DNA from: Methylobacterium nonmethylotrophicum
Lineage (GTDB): Bacteria > Pseudomonadota > Alphaproteobacteria > Rhizobiales > Beijerinckiaceae
Assembly: GCF_004745635.1 (NCBI RefSeq)
Contig: NZ_SRLB01000026.1
Location: 1 to 64,000 of the forward strand
Length of the DNA: 64,000 nucleotides
Direction: 5' to 3'
This document shows positions 9,174 through 17,306 of the stretch, one piece after another (positions within the stretch are counted from its first letter, which is position 1; each line of letters begins with the position of its first letter). The position numbers and the translations under genes are program-made. Under the pieces are notes generated by a model, which saw only the letters and a program-made list of their open reading frames with translations, was not told the DNA's origin and searched no databases.

Positions 9174-9279
9174 CGTGGATTGGACGGATGAGACCCATGT
9201 GATGCCGTTCTTGGCAATCAAACAGGCTCTGATACTTAGAACCGGATCTCCACGGATATCCCAGCAAGAAGCCCATCCC

Positions 9280-11409
9280 CTACTCCCGCAGCCCCGCATC
9301 CGTGACGACGAGGCGCGGGCGCCGGGCGGGTCCGATCGCCTTGAGGGCGCGATCGACGGCGGCGAGGTGGCTGCGCTTGGCGCTCACCGCGAGGAGCAGT
9401 TCCGGGATGCGCTCGTCGGCGATCAGCCGCTCGGTGACCACGTCGCCCCCGACGAGGCCGAGATCGACGACGACGAGGTCGGCGTCGCTGCGCAGGAGCG
9501 CGTCGGCGAGGTTCCCGGCGAGGCTCCGCGGCAGGTCGCCGGGCCGGGGCAGCACCCTGACGCCGGAGGGCAGTTCGACGACGGCCTCGGTGAGGGCGGT
9601 GCGGTCGCGCAAGGCCTCGGCGAGGTCGCGTCGCGCCGCGAGCCCCAGGTCCCGGGTGAGGCTCCCCTCCGGATCGGCGTCGATCAGGATCACCCGCTCG
9701 CGGTCGGCGGCGGCCGAGAGCGCGAGGGACCGGGCGAGGACCGCCTTGCCGGCCCGGTCGTCCGCCGCGGTGACGAGCACCACGAGGGGGGCGCTGCCCG
9801 AACTCTTGCCGGGCGCGGCCGCGAGGCGGTGGCGCAGGCGCGCGACCGCGACCTCGTAGGCCCCGTCGCCCCGCACCGAGCCGAATTCGCCGCGCAGCGC
9901 CGCCGCGTCGGCGATCCCGCGTGGGGCCCGCGGCAGGGCGTCGAGGCCGGTGCGGCCGAGATGCCCCTCGAGCCGGCGGCGGGAGCGGACGCGGCCGGCG
10001 AGCAGTTCGAGGCCGAGGCTGCCGACGAGGCCGACGCCGAGCCCCGCCACCAGGGCGGCGACGAAGACCACCGGCGTCGGGGGACCGAGGCGCTTCTCCG
10101 GCGGCGAGGCCGGCGAGATGATGCGGGAGGCCGAGGTATCGAGGCGCTGCTGCTCCTGCAGCTCGCGGGCCCGGACCAGGAAGGCCTCGTAGACCGCCCG
10201 GCTCGCCTCGACCTGGCGCTCGAGCTCGCGCAGCTGCACGAAGTCGTCGCCGACCTTCAGGGCCTCGGCCTTGCGCCGCTCGAGCGTCGCGGCGAGGGAC
10301 CGCTCGCTGGCCTGGGCGGCCTGGTAGTCGTTGCGGCTCGCCGCCGCGATGCGGCGGATCTCGGCCTCGATCGCGGTGCGCAGGGCCTTCTCCTGCACGA
10401 GCGCCGCCTGGTAGCTCGGGTGGCGCCGGCCGAGGGTGTCCTCGGCATCCGCGCGCAGGCGCTCCACCCCGGCGAGCTGGCCGCGCAGGGCGGTGATGGT
10501 GGGGTTCTGGACGATCTCGGTGACGGAATCGGAGGGACCGCCGGCGAGCACGCCCTCGATCTGCCGCACGCGGGAACCGGCCTCGAGGGCGCGCGAGCGG
10601 GCCGCGCCGAGCTGGTCGCTGAGCTGGGTCAGCTGCTGCTCGCTCACGAGCTGCGAGCGGGTGCCGACGATGTTGCGCTTCGCCCGGAAGCCTTGCGCCT
10701 TGTCCTCGGCCTTGCGCAGGGCGTCGCGCAGCTCGGCGAGGCGGCCCTCGATCGCCTCGCCGGCGCGCCGCGTCGTGTCGGAGCGGGTCGCGGCGTCGCG
10801 GGCGAGGTAGGTCTCGGCGACGCCGCCTGCGAGGCGGGCCGCCTTCTCGCGGTCCTCGGAGGTCACCCCGAGCTCGAGCACGAAGCTGCGCTCGAGCCGG
10901 CGCGCCCCGGTCCGGTCGCGCAGGATCCGAAGCGCCGTCAGCCGCGGATCGGCCGGCGGCTCGGTGCGGCCGGTGAGCCGCCCGATCAGGTCCTTGACCG
11001 CTCCGATCAGGGTCGGGCGGCCCTGGAACTCGGGGTCCTGGCTGAGGTCGAAGCGGTCGACGACGCGGCCGAGCACGTCGTCGGAGGTCAGCACCCGGAG
11101 CTGGCTGTCGACGAGGAGCAGGCTGGCGTCGCTCGCCTGGTCCGGCGGGGTGAGGCCGTCCTTGACCACCTGCAGCCCGCGCGGATCGATCAGGATCTGG
11201 GTCGAGGCGGCGTATTGCGGCGGGTTGAGCCGCGTCCAGGCGGCCGCGACGGCGAGGAACAGGAGGACGGGCAGGAGCACCGTGATCCAGCGCAGGCGCA
11301 CGGAGCGGAGGATCTCCCGCGGGTCGAGGAACCAGGGCTCGCGCCCCCCCTCGTCCCGCGGGGCCGCGCCGATGAGCAGCCCGTTCCGGACATTCTCGAC
11401 CATCGTCAT
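9280..11409 (-). CDS. GumC/Wzz-like polysaccharide chain-length protein with degenerate BY-kinase domain
   Basis: A 709-residue inner-membrane protein that should control chain length and export of the polysaccharide. A Wzz segment and first membrane helix (WITVLLPVLLFLAVAAAW, about 41-58) are followed by a periplasmic domain with long coiled coils (about 190-430). A second helix lies near 449-475. The C-terminal cytoplasmic region resembles a tyrosine kinase/ParA ATPase. There the P-loop reads DDRAGKAVLARS with K555 but Ala where Ser/Thr is expected, while the Walker A' motif VILIDADPEG (D577) is kept. No C-terminal tyrosine cluster is present, so catalysis is doubtful. ATGs at 11409 and 11403 are both possible starts. 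It is last in the leftward flippase-polymerase operon. Confidence 0.88.
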   Translation of the reverse strand: MTMVENVRNGLLIGAAPRDEGGREPWFLDPREILRSVRLRWITVLLPVLLFLAVAAAWTRLNPPQYAASTQILIDPRGLQVVKDGLTPPDQASDASLLLVDSQLRVLTSDDVLGRVVDRFDLSQDPEFQGRPTLIGAVKDLIGRLTGRTEPPADPRLTALRILRDRTGARRLERSFVLELGVTSEDREKAARLAGGVAETYLARDAATRSDTTRRAGEAIEGRLAELRDALRKAEDKAQGFRAKRNIVGTRSQLVSEQQLTQLSDQLGAARSRALEAGSRVRQIEGVLAGGPSDSVTEIVQNPTITALRGQLAGVERLRADAEDTLGRRHPSYQAALVQEKALRTAIEAEIRRIAAASRNDYQAAQASERSLAATLERRKAEALKVGDDFVQLRELERQVEASRAVYEAFLVRARELQEQQRLDTSASRIISPASPPEKRLGPPTPVVFVAALVAGLGVGLVGSLGLELLAGRVRSRRRLEGHLGRTGLDALPRAPRGIADAAALRGEFGSVRGDGAYEVAVARLRHRLAAAPGKSSGSAPLVVLVTAADDRAGKAVLARSLALSAAADRERVILIDADPEGSLTRDLGLAARRDLAEALRDRTALTEAVVELPSGVRVLPRPGDLPRSLAGNLADALLRSDADLVVVDLGLVGGDVVTERLIADERIPELLLAVSAKRSHLAAVDRALKAIGPARRPRLVVTDAGLRE

Positions 11410-11496
11410 GCTGGGCCCCGAGGCTCCCGTTTCGGATCGGACATGGTTCGTCCCGGGACGACCGGGCCGGACACCATTCCGTTTGACGCGAGGGCT

Positions 11497-12870
11497 TCAA
11501 GCCGCGGGCCAGGCCGGATCGGCCCGGTGCGGGATCGCGACCGGACCGGCCGCGAGCACGACGGGCGCCTCGGCGGCGCGCCGTGCGGCCCGGGCGTAGG
11601 CCAGCACCGCCACGTAGGCGAGCACGTTGACGTTCCAGTCCTGGTACAGGCCGGGCGTCGTCATGCCGTTGAGGGCCAGCATCAGGATCAGGCAGGCGAC
11701 GAGGCGGCGGGTGCCGCGGTCGGCGGCCCGCGCGAAGCGGATCGGCTCGATCAGGGTGACGAGGGCGAAGCACAGGCCGACGATCCCGGTTCCGGCCCAG
11801 GCGCTCAGGAACATGTTGTGCGAGCTGGTGATGAACACCGCGTCGCGGCCGAGCTCGTCGGCGAGCTCCGTCGTCGGGATCAGGAGCTGCACGAAGCGGT
11901 CCGCGGCCGAGAAGCCGGAGCCGAGGAGGCGGTCCTGCGTCGCCGCGATGAAGGTCGGCCAGAACTGGCCGCGGCCGGTGGCGTTGGCGAGCTCGACCCG
12001 GGGTTTCTGGAGGATGACCGAGAGGACGTCGAGCAGGGCCGGGAAGTTCGACAGGCCGACCATCAGGAACAGGAAGACCGCGACCGACGCGAGGGCGAGG
12101 ACGATGCCGGCGAGGCGGAGGCCCGGGCGGCGGGAGGCGATCATCAGGCCCGGCCCGACCGCGATCAGCGCGCCCGTCGAGGCCGCCGACCCGGCGATGA
12201 CGAAGCCGGCCGCTGCCAGCACCAGGTAGAGGCCGCGCCGGGGCCGGCGCGGCCCGAACGCCGCCGCGAAGCCGAGAGCCGCGCAGACGAGCGGCATCAT
12301 GTTGTTCTTGGCCGACGAGAACACGATGCCGGAGGCGAGGTTCGTCACGATCTCGGGCGTCACCGCGACCAGCCAGGACAGCGTCACGATGGCCAGGATG
12401 TCGCCGAGCCGGCGCTGGATGTCCGGCCGGTCGAAGATCAGGATCGAGGTCAGGGTGAAGATCGCGAGCTCGGCGGTGCGGTAGAGGGTGTAGAGCGGGA
12501 CGATCGACCAGGCGGCGCTCAGGGCGTTCATGCCGATCATCAGGGTGAACGGCAGGTACGGCATGCAGAACGGCAGCGTCAGGACCCGCCGGTCGGCGGC
12601 GATCTTCGCCGCGAGGTAGAGGCCGGTGAGGCCGGTGAGCACGATCGTGACGACGTTCGACGCCGTCAGCCCCTGCTCCAGCACCGCATTGCCGTCGGTG
12701 CGCTCGACCGAGAAGACGAGGGGCATGAAGGCGAACACCACCAGCAGGGCCAGCGGCCAGAACAGCGGCGCGCCGCCGGAGGGAGCCCGCACCGCGAGGC
12801 GGCGGCGCAGCACCGGGTAGGCGACCGAGAACCAGGTCGCGACCCCGGTCGCGATCAGGACGTTCAGCAT
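11497..12870 (-). CDS. O-antigen ligase/polymerase (Wzy-like) family membrane protein
   Basis: A 457-residue polytopic protein with roughly 10-12 hydrophobic helices. The Wzy_C-type region includes ATGRGQFWPTFIAATQDRLLGSGF and then SSHNMFLSAWAGTGIVGL, where the conserved His lies in the large periplasmic loop. Family members polymerise repeat units or ligate glycan to an acceptor. With a flippase directly upstream and a chain-length protein downstream, a Wzy-type polymerase is the most likely role. The start at 12870 overlaps the flippase stop by seven bases. The longer open frame to 13644 reads through the flippase gene and is not coding. Confidence 0.88.
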   Translation of the reverse strand: MLNVLIATGVATWFSVAYPVLRRRLAVRAPSGGAPLFWPLALLVVFAFMPLVFSVERTDGNAVLEQGLTASNVVTIVLTGLTGLYLAAKIAADRRVLTLPFCMPYLPFTLMIGMNALSAAWSIVPLYTLYRTAELAIFTLTSILIFDRPDIQRRLGDILAIVTLSWLVAVTPEIVTNLASGIVFSSAKNNMMPLVCAALGFAAAFGPRRPRRGLYLVLAAAGFVIAGSAASTGALIAVGPGLMIASRRPGLRLAGIVLALASVAVFLFLMVGLSNFPALLDVLSVILQKPRVELANATGRGQFWPTFIAATQDRLLGSGFSAADRFVQLLIPTTELADELGRDAVFITSSHNMFLSAWAGTGIVGLCFALVTLIEPIRFARAADRGTRRLVACLILMLALNGMTTPGLYQDWNVNVLAYVAVLAYARAARRAAEAPVVLAAGPVAIPHRADPAWPAA

Positions 12871-14144
12871 CGCTCCGGACTCTCCGTGGGCGCCCCGGCG
12901 GAGGGGATGCGGGCGCGGCCGAGCGCCGCCAGCAGGGCGAGGAGGGAGGCGCCGTGCGCGGCCGTCACCACCGCCGCGGCCCCGGCGGCGCCGTAGCGGG
13001 TCAGCAGCGGCTGGAGCAGCGCCAGCGACACCGCGAAGCTGACCGCGAAGGCGCGGAAGATCACGTCGGTGCGCCGCCGCGCCCGGAAGATCTGCGCCAC
13101 CATGTCCCGCAGGAAGATGAACACGACGCCGAGCGCCAGCCAGCGCAGGCAGGCGGCGAACGGCACGTAGGGCTCGCCGAAGACGAGGCGCAGCCACAGG
13201 TCCGCCGGCACCGCCACCAGCGTGAGGAGGAGCCCGACCGGGGGGCCGAGGCGGCGGGTGACGCCGAGGAGGTAGGCCCGGAGCGCCGGCTCGCCGCCGG
13301 TGTCGTAGGCCCGCCCCGCCCCGGTCGGCACCACGTTCTCGGTCGCGGACAGCATCAGCAGCACGATGCCGACGAGGTATTGCGCCGCCCGCAATCCTCC
13401 CAGAGCCTCGTCCCCGAGGGTGCCGCCGGCCAGGATCCAGACCAGCTGCTCCTGCCCGAAGGTGACGAGCACCACCGGCAGCAGCCAGCGCGCCATCTGC
13501 CAGTGCCGCACCGTGGTCGCGGCGAGGCGCCGGCGCCCGGGCTCGACCGCCCGGCCGGCGAGGATCGGCAGCGTGGTCAGGAACGCCGTGAGCGCGAGGA
13601 GCTCGACGAGCCGGGCCGCGTTGAGCGGGATCCCCGCCGCCCACATCCCCGCGACGGCGAGCGGGAAGGCCGCCGCCCGGGCGAGGTCCATCGCGAGCGC
13701 CTGGGCGCCCCCCTCATAGGCGAAGAGCACGCGGCGGGCGGTGAGCTGGAGGTTCTGCGCCAGGGTGAGCGCGCCGGCTGCCGTGACGAGGTCGACGGGG
13801 ACGGGCTCGTCGCGCAGGGAGAAGTACAGCGCCAGCGCCCCGGCGACCGCGAGGGCGAGGCCGACGGCGAGCACCAGGGCGCCGGCGCTGACCGCCGCGA
13901 CGTAGCGGGCCGGGCTGCGGACGGTGCCGGCGAGCGTCATCAGCGGCGCGGTGACGAGCGCGTTGTGGAGCCCCTGCGCGAAGCCCGCGACGATGAGGAC
14001 GAGGGCGAAGCGCCCGAAGGCCTCCATGTCGATCAGGCGGGCCGCCGCGATCCCGGCGAGGAAGCCGAAGCCGCTGACCGCCCCCTGATCGAGAAGCGAG
14101 AGCAGGGCCGGGCCGCGCAGGCGGGCGAGGAGTGCGGAAGGCAT
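12864..14144 (-). CDS. Polysaccharide flippase (Wzx/MOP superfamily)
   Basis: A 426-residue inner-membrane protein with about 12 predicted helices. It starts MPSALLARLRGPALLSLLDQGAVSGFGFLAGIAAARL, the usual opening of oligosaccharide flippases of the MOP superfamily. It should move lipid-linked repeat units to the periplasmic face. ATG at 14144 lies two bases after the stop of the FemAB-like gene, and its own stop overlaps the polymerase start, so the three are tightly coupled. Frame extension to 15101 is a shadow of the FemAB-like gene. Confidence 0.87.
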   Translation of the reverse strand: MPSALLARLRGPALLSLLDQGAVSGFGFLAGIAAARLIDMEAFGRFALVLIVAGFAQGLHNALVTAPLMTLAGTVRSPARYVAAVSAGALVLAVGLALAVAGALALYFSLRDEPVPVDLVTAAGALTLAQNLQLTARRVLFAYEGGAQALAMDLARAAAFPLAVAGMWAAGIPLNAARLVELLALTAFLTTLPILAGRAVEPGRRRLAATTVRHWQMARWLLPVVLVTFGQEQLVWILAGGTLGDEALGGLRAAQYLVGIVLLMLSATENVVPTGAGRAYDTGGEPALRAYLLGVTRRLGPPVGLLLTLVAVPADLWLRLVFGEPYVPFAACLRWLALGVVFIFLRDMVAQIFRARRRTDVIFRAFAVSFAVSLALLQPLLTRYGAAGAAAVVTAAHGASLLALLAALGRARIPSAGAPTESPERC

Positions 14145-14146
14145 CC

Positions 14147-15160
14147 TCACCGGGCGAGCGCCGCCCCGGCCGCCGCGGTGACGAGGCGGTTGCGGCCGTA
14201 GAGCCAGAGCGGCCCGCTCGACACGACGTTGCGGGTGAGCCCGCGCTTGAAGTCGTAGACCCCCCGGTTGCGGACGGGATCGATGCCGCCGAAATCGAAC
14301 GCCCGGCAGCCGTCCTCGGTCGCGCGGCGGACGAAGCTCCACACCGCCAGGTAGGCGGCGGCATTCGCCTTGGCCCGCTCGGTCGAGGCGGTGAAGAAGT
14401 CGGTGAGGCGGTCGCGGCTCCGATGCGCGATGCGCACGAGGCACAGCTCGTCGCCTTCCCGCACCGCGAGGATGAGGTGGCGCGGGTCGTTCGCCGCGAG
14501 GTCGCGGTAGGCCGCGCAGTCGAAGTCGTTGGCGAAGTTCTTCCGGGTCTTGAGCGACGCGTACATCACCGCGAAGGCGTCGAAGGCAGCGAGCCGCTCG
14601 GCCGGGTCGTCGAGGAAGCGCGCGGTCATCGCGGCGTTGCGCTCGGCCTTGCGCAGGCGCTGGCGCCAGCGGGGGTCCATCTCGGCCGTCACCGCGTCGA
14701 GCCCGCCCGTGAGGTCGACCTCGAGGGTGTGGCGGCTCGCCGTCGTCACCGGCCGGAACCCGCAGGCGAGGAGCCCGAGCACCGCCCCCGGGCTCTCGGC
14801 ACGGTTGAAATCCACCACCACGAGGTCGAGAGGGCCGAGGGACAGGTGCGCCAGCAGGCTGCGCACCACCGCCTCGCCCTGGCGCTCGCCCTTCCGGGTG
14901 AGGAGAGGCCCGCCCTGGAGGTAGACCTGCCGGGTCGGGCCCCGGTGCTTGATCTGCACCTGCGCCAGGCCGAGGAGGTCGCCGGCGTCGTCGACGACGC
15001 TCAGCCGTGCGATCCGAGCGCCGCGGCGCGCCTTGTACGTGCCCCAGCCCGCGGCCGAGAAGATCGTGCCGCGTCCTTGCGCCCACACGGCCTCGTCCCA
15101 CGCTGGCACGTCGGCCACGGGGACGACCCGCAAACCTGTCTCACGTTCCGTTCCGGTCAT
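14147..15160 (-). CDS. FemAB/GNAT-type aminoacyl- or acyltransferase in polysaccharide operon
   Basis: A protein of about 337 residues with two GNAT-like lobes, resembling FemAB/FemX peptidyltransferases and the FemAB-related proteins found in exosortase/polysaccharide loci. Recognisable parts are YLQGGPLL, HTLEVDLTGGLDAVTAEMDPRWRQRLRKAERN and the ending AFDFGGIDPVRNRGVYDFKRGL, a typical FemAB-family end. It probably transfers an acyl or aminoacyl group to a sugar or lipid-linked intermediate; the substrate is unknown. ATG 15160 directly precedes the conserved domain. An alternative ATG at 15199 adds 13 residues. It is first in the leftward operon and divergent from the deacetylase gene. Confidence 0.82.
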   Translation of the reverse strand: MTGTERETGLRVVPVADVPAWDEAVWAQGRGTIFSAAGWGTYKARRGARIARLSVVDDAGDLLGLAQVQIKHRGPTRQVYLQGGPLLTRKGERQGEAVVRSLLAHLSLGPLDLVVVDFNRAESPGAVLGLLACGFRPVTTASRHTLEVDLTGGLDAVTAEMDPRWRQRLRKAERNAAMTARFLDDPAERLAAFDAFAVMYASLKTRKNFANDFDCAAYRDLAANDPRHLILAVREGDELCLVRIAHRSRDRLTDFFTASTERAKANAAAYLAVWSFVRRATEDGCRAFDFGGIDPVRNRGVYDFKRGLTRNVVSSGPLWLYGRNRLVTAAAGAALAR

Positions 15161-15413
15161 GGGGTCCCCGTGCCAGGACGCGACATCGCCCGCCGCCATG
15201 CCCCCCGGAACGCAAGCGCCGCACCGTTTCCGCCCGCCGATGATGAGCGCAAAGCTTCGTCAGACCGAAGCGGCGACGGTGCGACGAGAGCCGGGGACGC
15301 CGCGACGCGGCCGATCGGGATCGACGGTGCTGTGGACTACGTTGTTTTCTTGGCTTGTTCACGCGCCGGGCCGGTCTCAACGTCGAGGACGGCGCTCTCA
15401 TGACGGCGGGCGG

Positions 15414-16184
15414 ATGCTGCACACGTTCAAGACTCTGGCCCGCGACCATCCTGTGATGCGGGCCCTGCTGCTGCGCGCCCTCGCGCAGGTGCGCCGCCTG
15501 GCACACGCGCCGCCGGGCCTCTACACCCTGTGCTACCACCGGGTGCCCGAGGGCCACCGGGCTGGCTTCGCGGCGCAGATCGCCGCCCTGCGGCGTCACG
15601 GCCGCTTTGTCGGGGCCGACGAGGCCGTGACGCTCCTCAAGGCCGGCGAGGCCGGGACGGCGCGGCATTTCCTCGTCACCTTCGACGACGGCTACGCCGA
15701 CACGGTCGAGGTCGCGCTGCCGGTGCTGCGCGAGGCCGGCGTGCCGGCGATCCTGTTCCTGGTGAGCGACTGGCTCGACGCGCCGCCGCAAAGCCCGCCC
15801 GGCCCCTACGCCGACCGGGCCATGGTGAAGGACTGGCTCGCCGCCGGCATGGAGGTCGGCTCGCACGGCGTCAGCCACGCCCGCATCGCGATGCTGGGGG
15901 ATGCCGCGGCCCGGCGGGAGATCGCGTCGTCGCGCACCGCCCTCGAGGCGGCGACGGGGCGCCCGGTCCGGCACTTCGCCTGCCCGTGGGGCGTGGCGGG
16001 GCGCGACTACCGCCCCGAGCGCGATCCGGCGCTGGCGCTGGCGAGCGGCTATGCCAGCTTCTTCACCACCCGCCGCGGCGTCGCGACCGGCACCCAGGAT
16101 CTGGCGGCGCTGCCGCGCCACGTCCTCGAGCCGGAATGGCCCCTGCACGAGCTCGATGCCCTGATGGGAGCCCGCCTTGCGTGA
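15414..16184 (+). CDS. Polysaccharide deacetylase (CE4 family)
   Basis: The 256-residue protein has the NodB homology domain. Motif 1 is TFDDGYADT with D91 and D92; motif 2 is H151-x3-H155 (SHGVSH). Together these are the metal-binding Asp-His-His set. CPWG near residue 188 corresponds to a later family motif. It should remove N- or O-acetyl groups from the polymer or a lipid-linked precursor. No cleavable signal peptide is evident and the N-terminus is basic with a short hydrophobic stretch, so it may act in the cytoplasm or at the membrane. The first credible ATG is 15414. It overlaps the following glycosyltransferase by eight bases. Confidence 0.9.
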   Translation: MLHTFKTLARDHPVMRALLLRALAQVRRLAHAPPGLYTLCYHRVPEGHRAGFAAQIAALRRHGRFVGADEAVTLLKAGEAGTARHFLVTFDDGYADTVEVALPVLREAGVPAILFLVSDWLDAPPQSPPGPYADRAMVKDWLAAGMEVGSHGVSHARIAMLGDAAARREIASSRTALEAATGRPVRHFACPWGVAGRDYRPERDPALALASGYASFFTTRRGVATGTQDLAALPRHVLEPEWPLHELDALMGARLA

Positions 16185-17277
16185 GCCCCGTCCCGTCGTG
16201 GTGGTGACGGGGGCGCTCGCCCCGTACACCCAGGTGCTCTACCGCGCCCTCGCGGCCGCCCTCGACCGCCCGCTCGCGGTGCTCGCCTGCACCGCCCGGG
16301 AGCCCGCGCGCCAGTGGCAGCTCGCGGCGGCGGACGGCTACGACTTCTCGGTCCTGCCCGGCCTGCGCTGGCACCGGGACGCGGTGCGCAACCTCTACGT
16401 CAATCCGGGCGTCGTGACCCGCCTCGCGCGGTTGCGGCCGGCGGCGGTGATCCTCAACGACTTCTCGCCCACCATGGCGATGGCGGCGCTCGCGGCCCGT
16501 TCCCTGCGCATCCCCTACGCGATCCGCACCGACGGCGTGCCGGAGACCGATCCGGGGACGCGCTCGCCGGCGCACCGGGCGCTGCGCCGGGTCATCGTCC
16601 CGGGGGCGGCCTTCGGCCTGGCGCCGAGCGAGGGCGGCCGGACGCTGCTCGCCGGCTACGGGCTGGCGCCGGCCCGGATCCACCGGGCGCCGCTCTTCCC
16701 GGCCTGGACGCCGCAGCCGCCGCTGCCCGACCCGGAGGCCAGGCCCTACGACGTGCTGTTCTGCGGCATCCTCAACGAGGAGGTGAAGGGCGCCCGCTTC
16801 TTCACCGACGTCCTGTGCGCCTGCGCCGCCCTCGGCCGGCCCTTGCGCGTGCGGGTGGCGGGCGACGGCCCGCTGCGGGCCGAGATGGCGGCGCGCCTGT
16901 CGGAGGCCGGGATCCCGGCCCGGTTCGACGGCTACCTGAGCCAGGAGGCGCTGGCCGAGGCCCATGCCTCCGCCCGCCTGCTGCTCTTCCCGAGCCGCGG
17001 CGACGTCTGGGGCATCGTCGTCAACGAGGCGCTGCAGAGCGGGGCGGCGGTCCTCGCCTCGCCTCATTCCGGCGCCGCCCGCGAGCTGCTCGCGGCCCAG
17101 GGCTGCGGCGTGGTGCGGCCGATGGAGGTCGCGGACTGGGCGCGCACGACCCTGGACCTCCTCGACGATCCGGGCCGGCGGGCGCGCCTGCGGGAGGCGG
17201 CCGGGCGCGTGCTGCCGGAGGTCTCGCTCGACCGCGCGGTCGCAGGCTACCTGGCGGGGCTCGCGTCGGTGGCGTGA
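16177..17277 (+). CDS. Glycosyltransferase family 4 protein
   Basis: A 366-residue GT-B enzyme. The N-terminal domain begins VVVVTGALAPYTQVLYRAL. The C-terminal GT1-type domain has VLFCGILNEEVKGARFF, RVAGDGPL and the donor-site SRGDVWGIVVNEALQSGAAVLAS. The start is TTG at 16177, inside the end of the deacetylase gene; no ATG lies near. This overlap suggests translational coupling. Probably adds one sugar of the repeat unit. Donor unknown. The gene ends 30 bases before the convergent otsA stop. Confidence 0.88.
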   Translation: MREPRPVVVVTGALAPYTQVLYRALAAALDRPLAVLACTAREPARQWQLAAADGYDFSVLPGLRWHRDAVRNLYVNPGVVTRLARLRPAAVILNDFSPTMAMAALAARSLRIPYAIRTDGVPETDPGTRSPAHRALRRVIVPGAAFGLAPSEGGRTLLAGYGLAPARIHRAPLFPAWTPQPPLPDPEARPYDVLFCGILNEEVKGARFFTDVLCACAALGRPLRVRVAGDGPLRAEMAARLSEAGIPARFDGYLSQEALAEAHASARLLLFPSRGDVWGIVVNEALQSGAAVLASPHSGAARELLAAQGCGVVRPMEVADWARTTLDLLDDPGRRARLREAAGRVLPEVSLDRAVAGYLAGLASVA

Positions 17278-17306
17278 GGCGGCCGCCGGTGCGTCGGGCC
17301 TTCGCG

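Noticed and set aside
9175..12996. Open frame of 1,273 codons on the + strand
   Set aside because: It is antisense to the GumC-like and polymerase genes; its product is Arg/Gly/Glu-rich without domains, as expected for a shadow frame in high-GC DNA.
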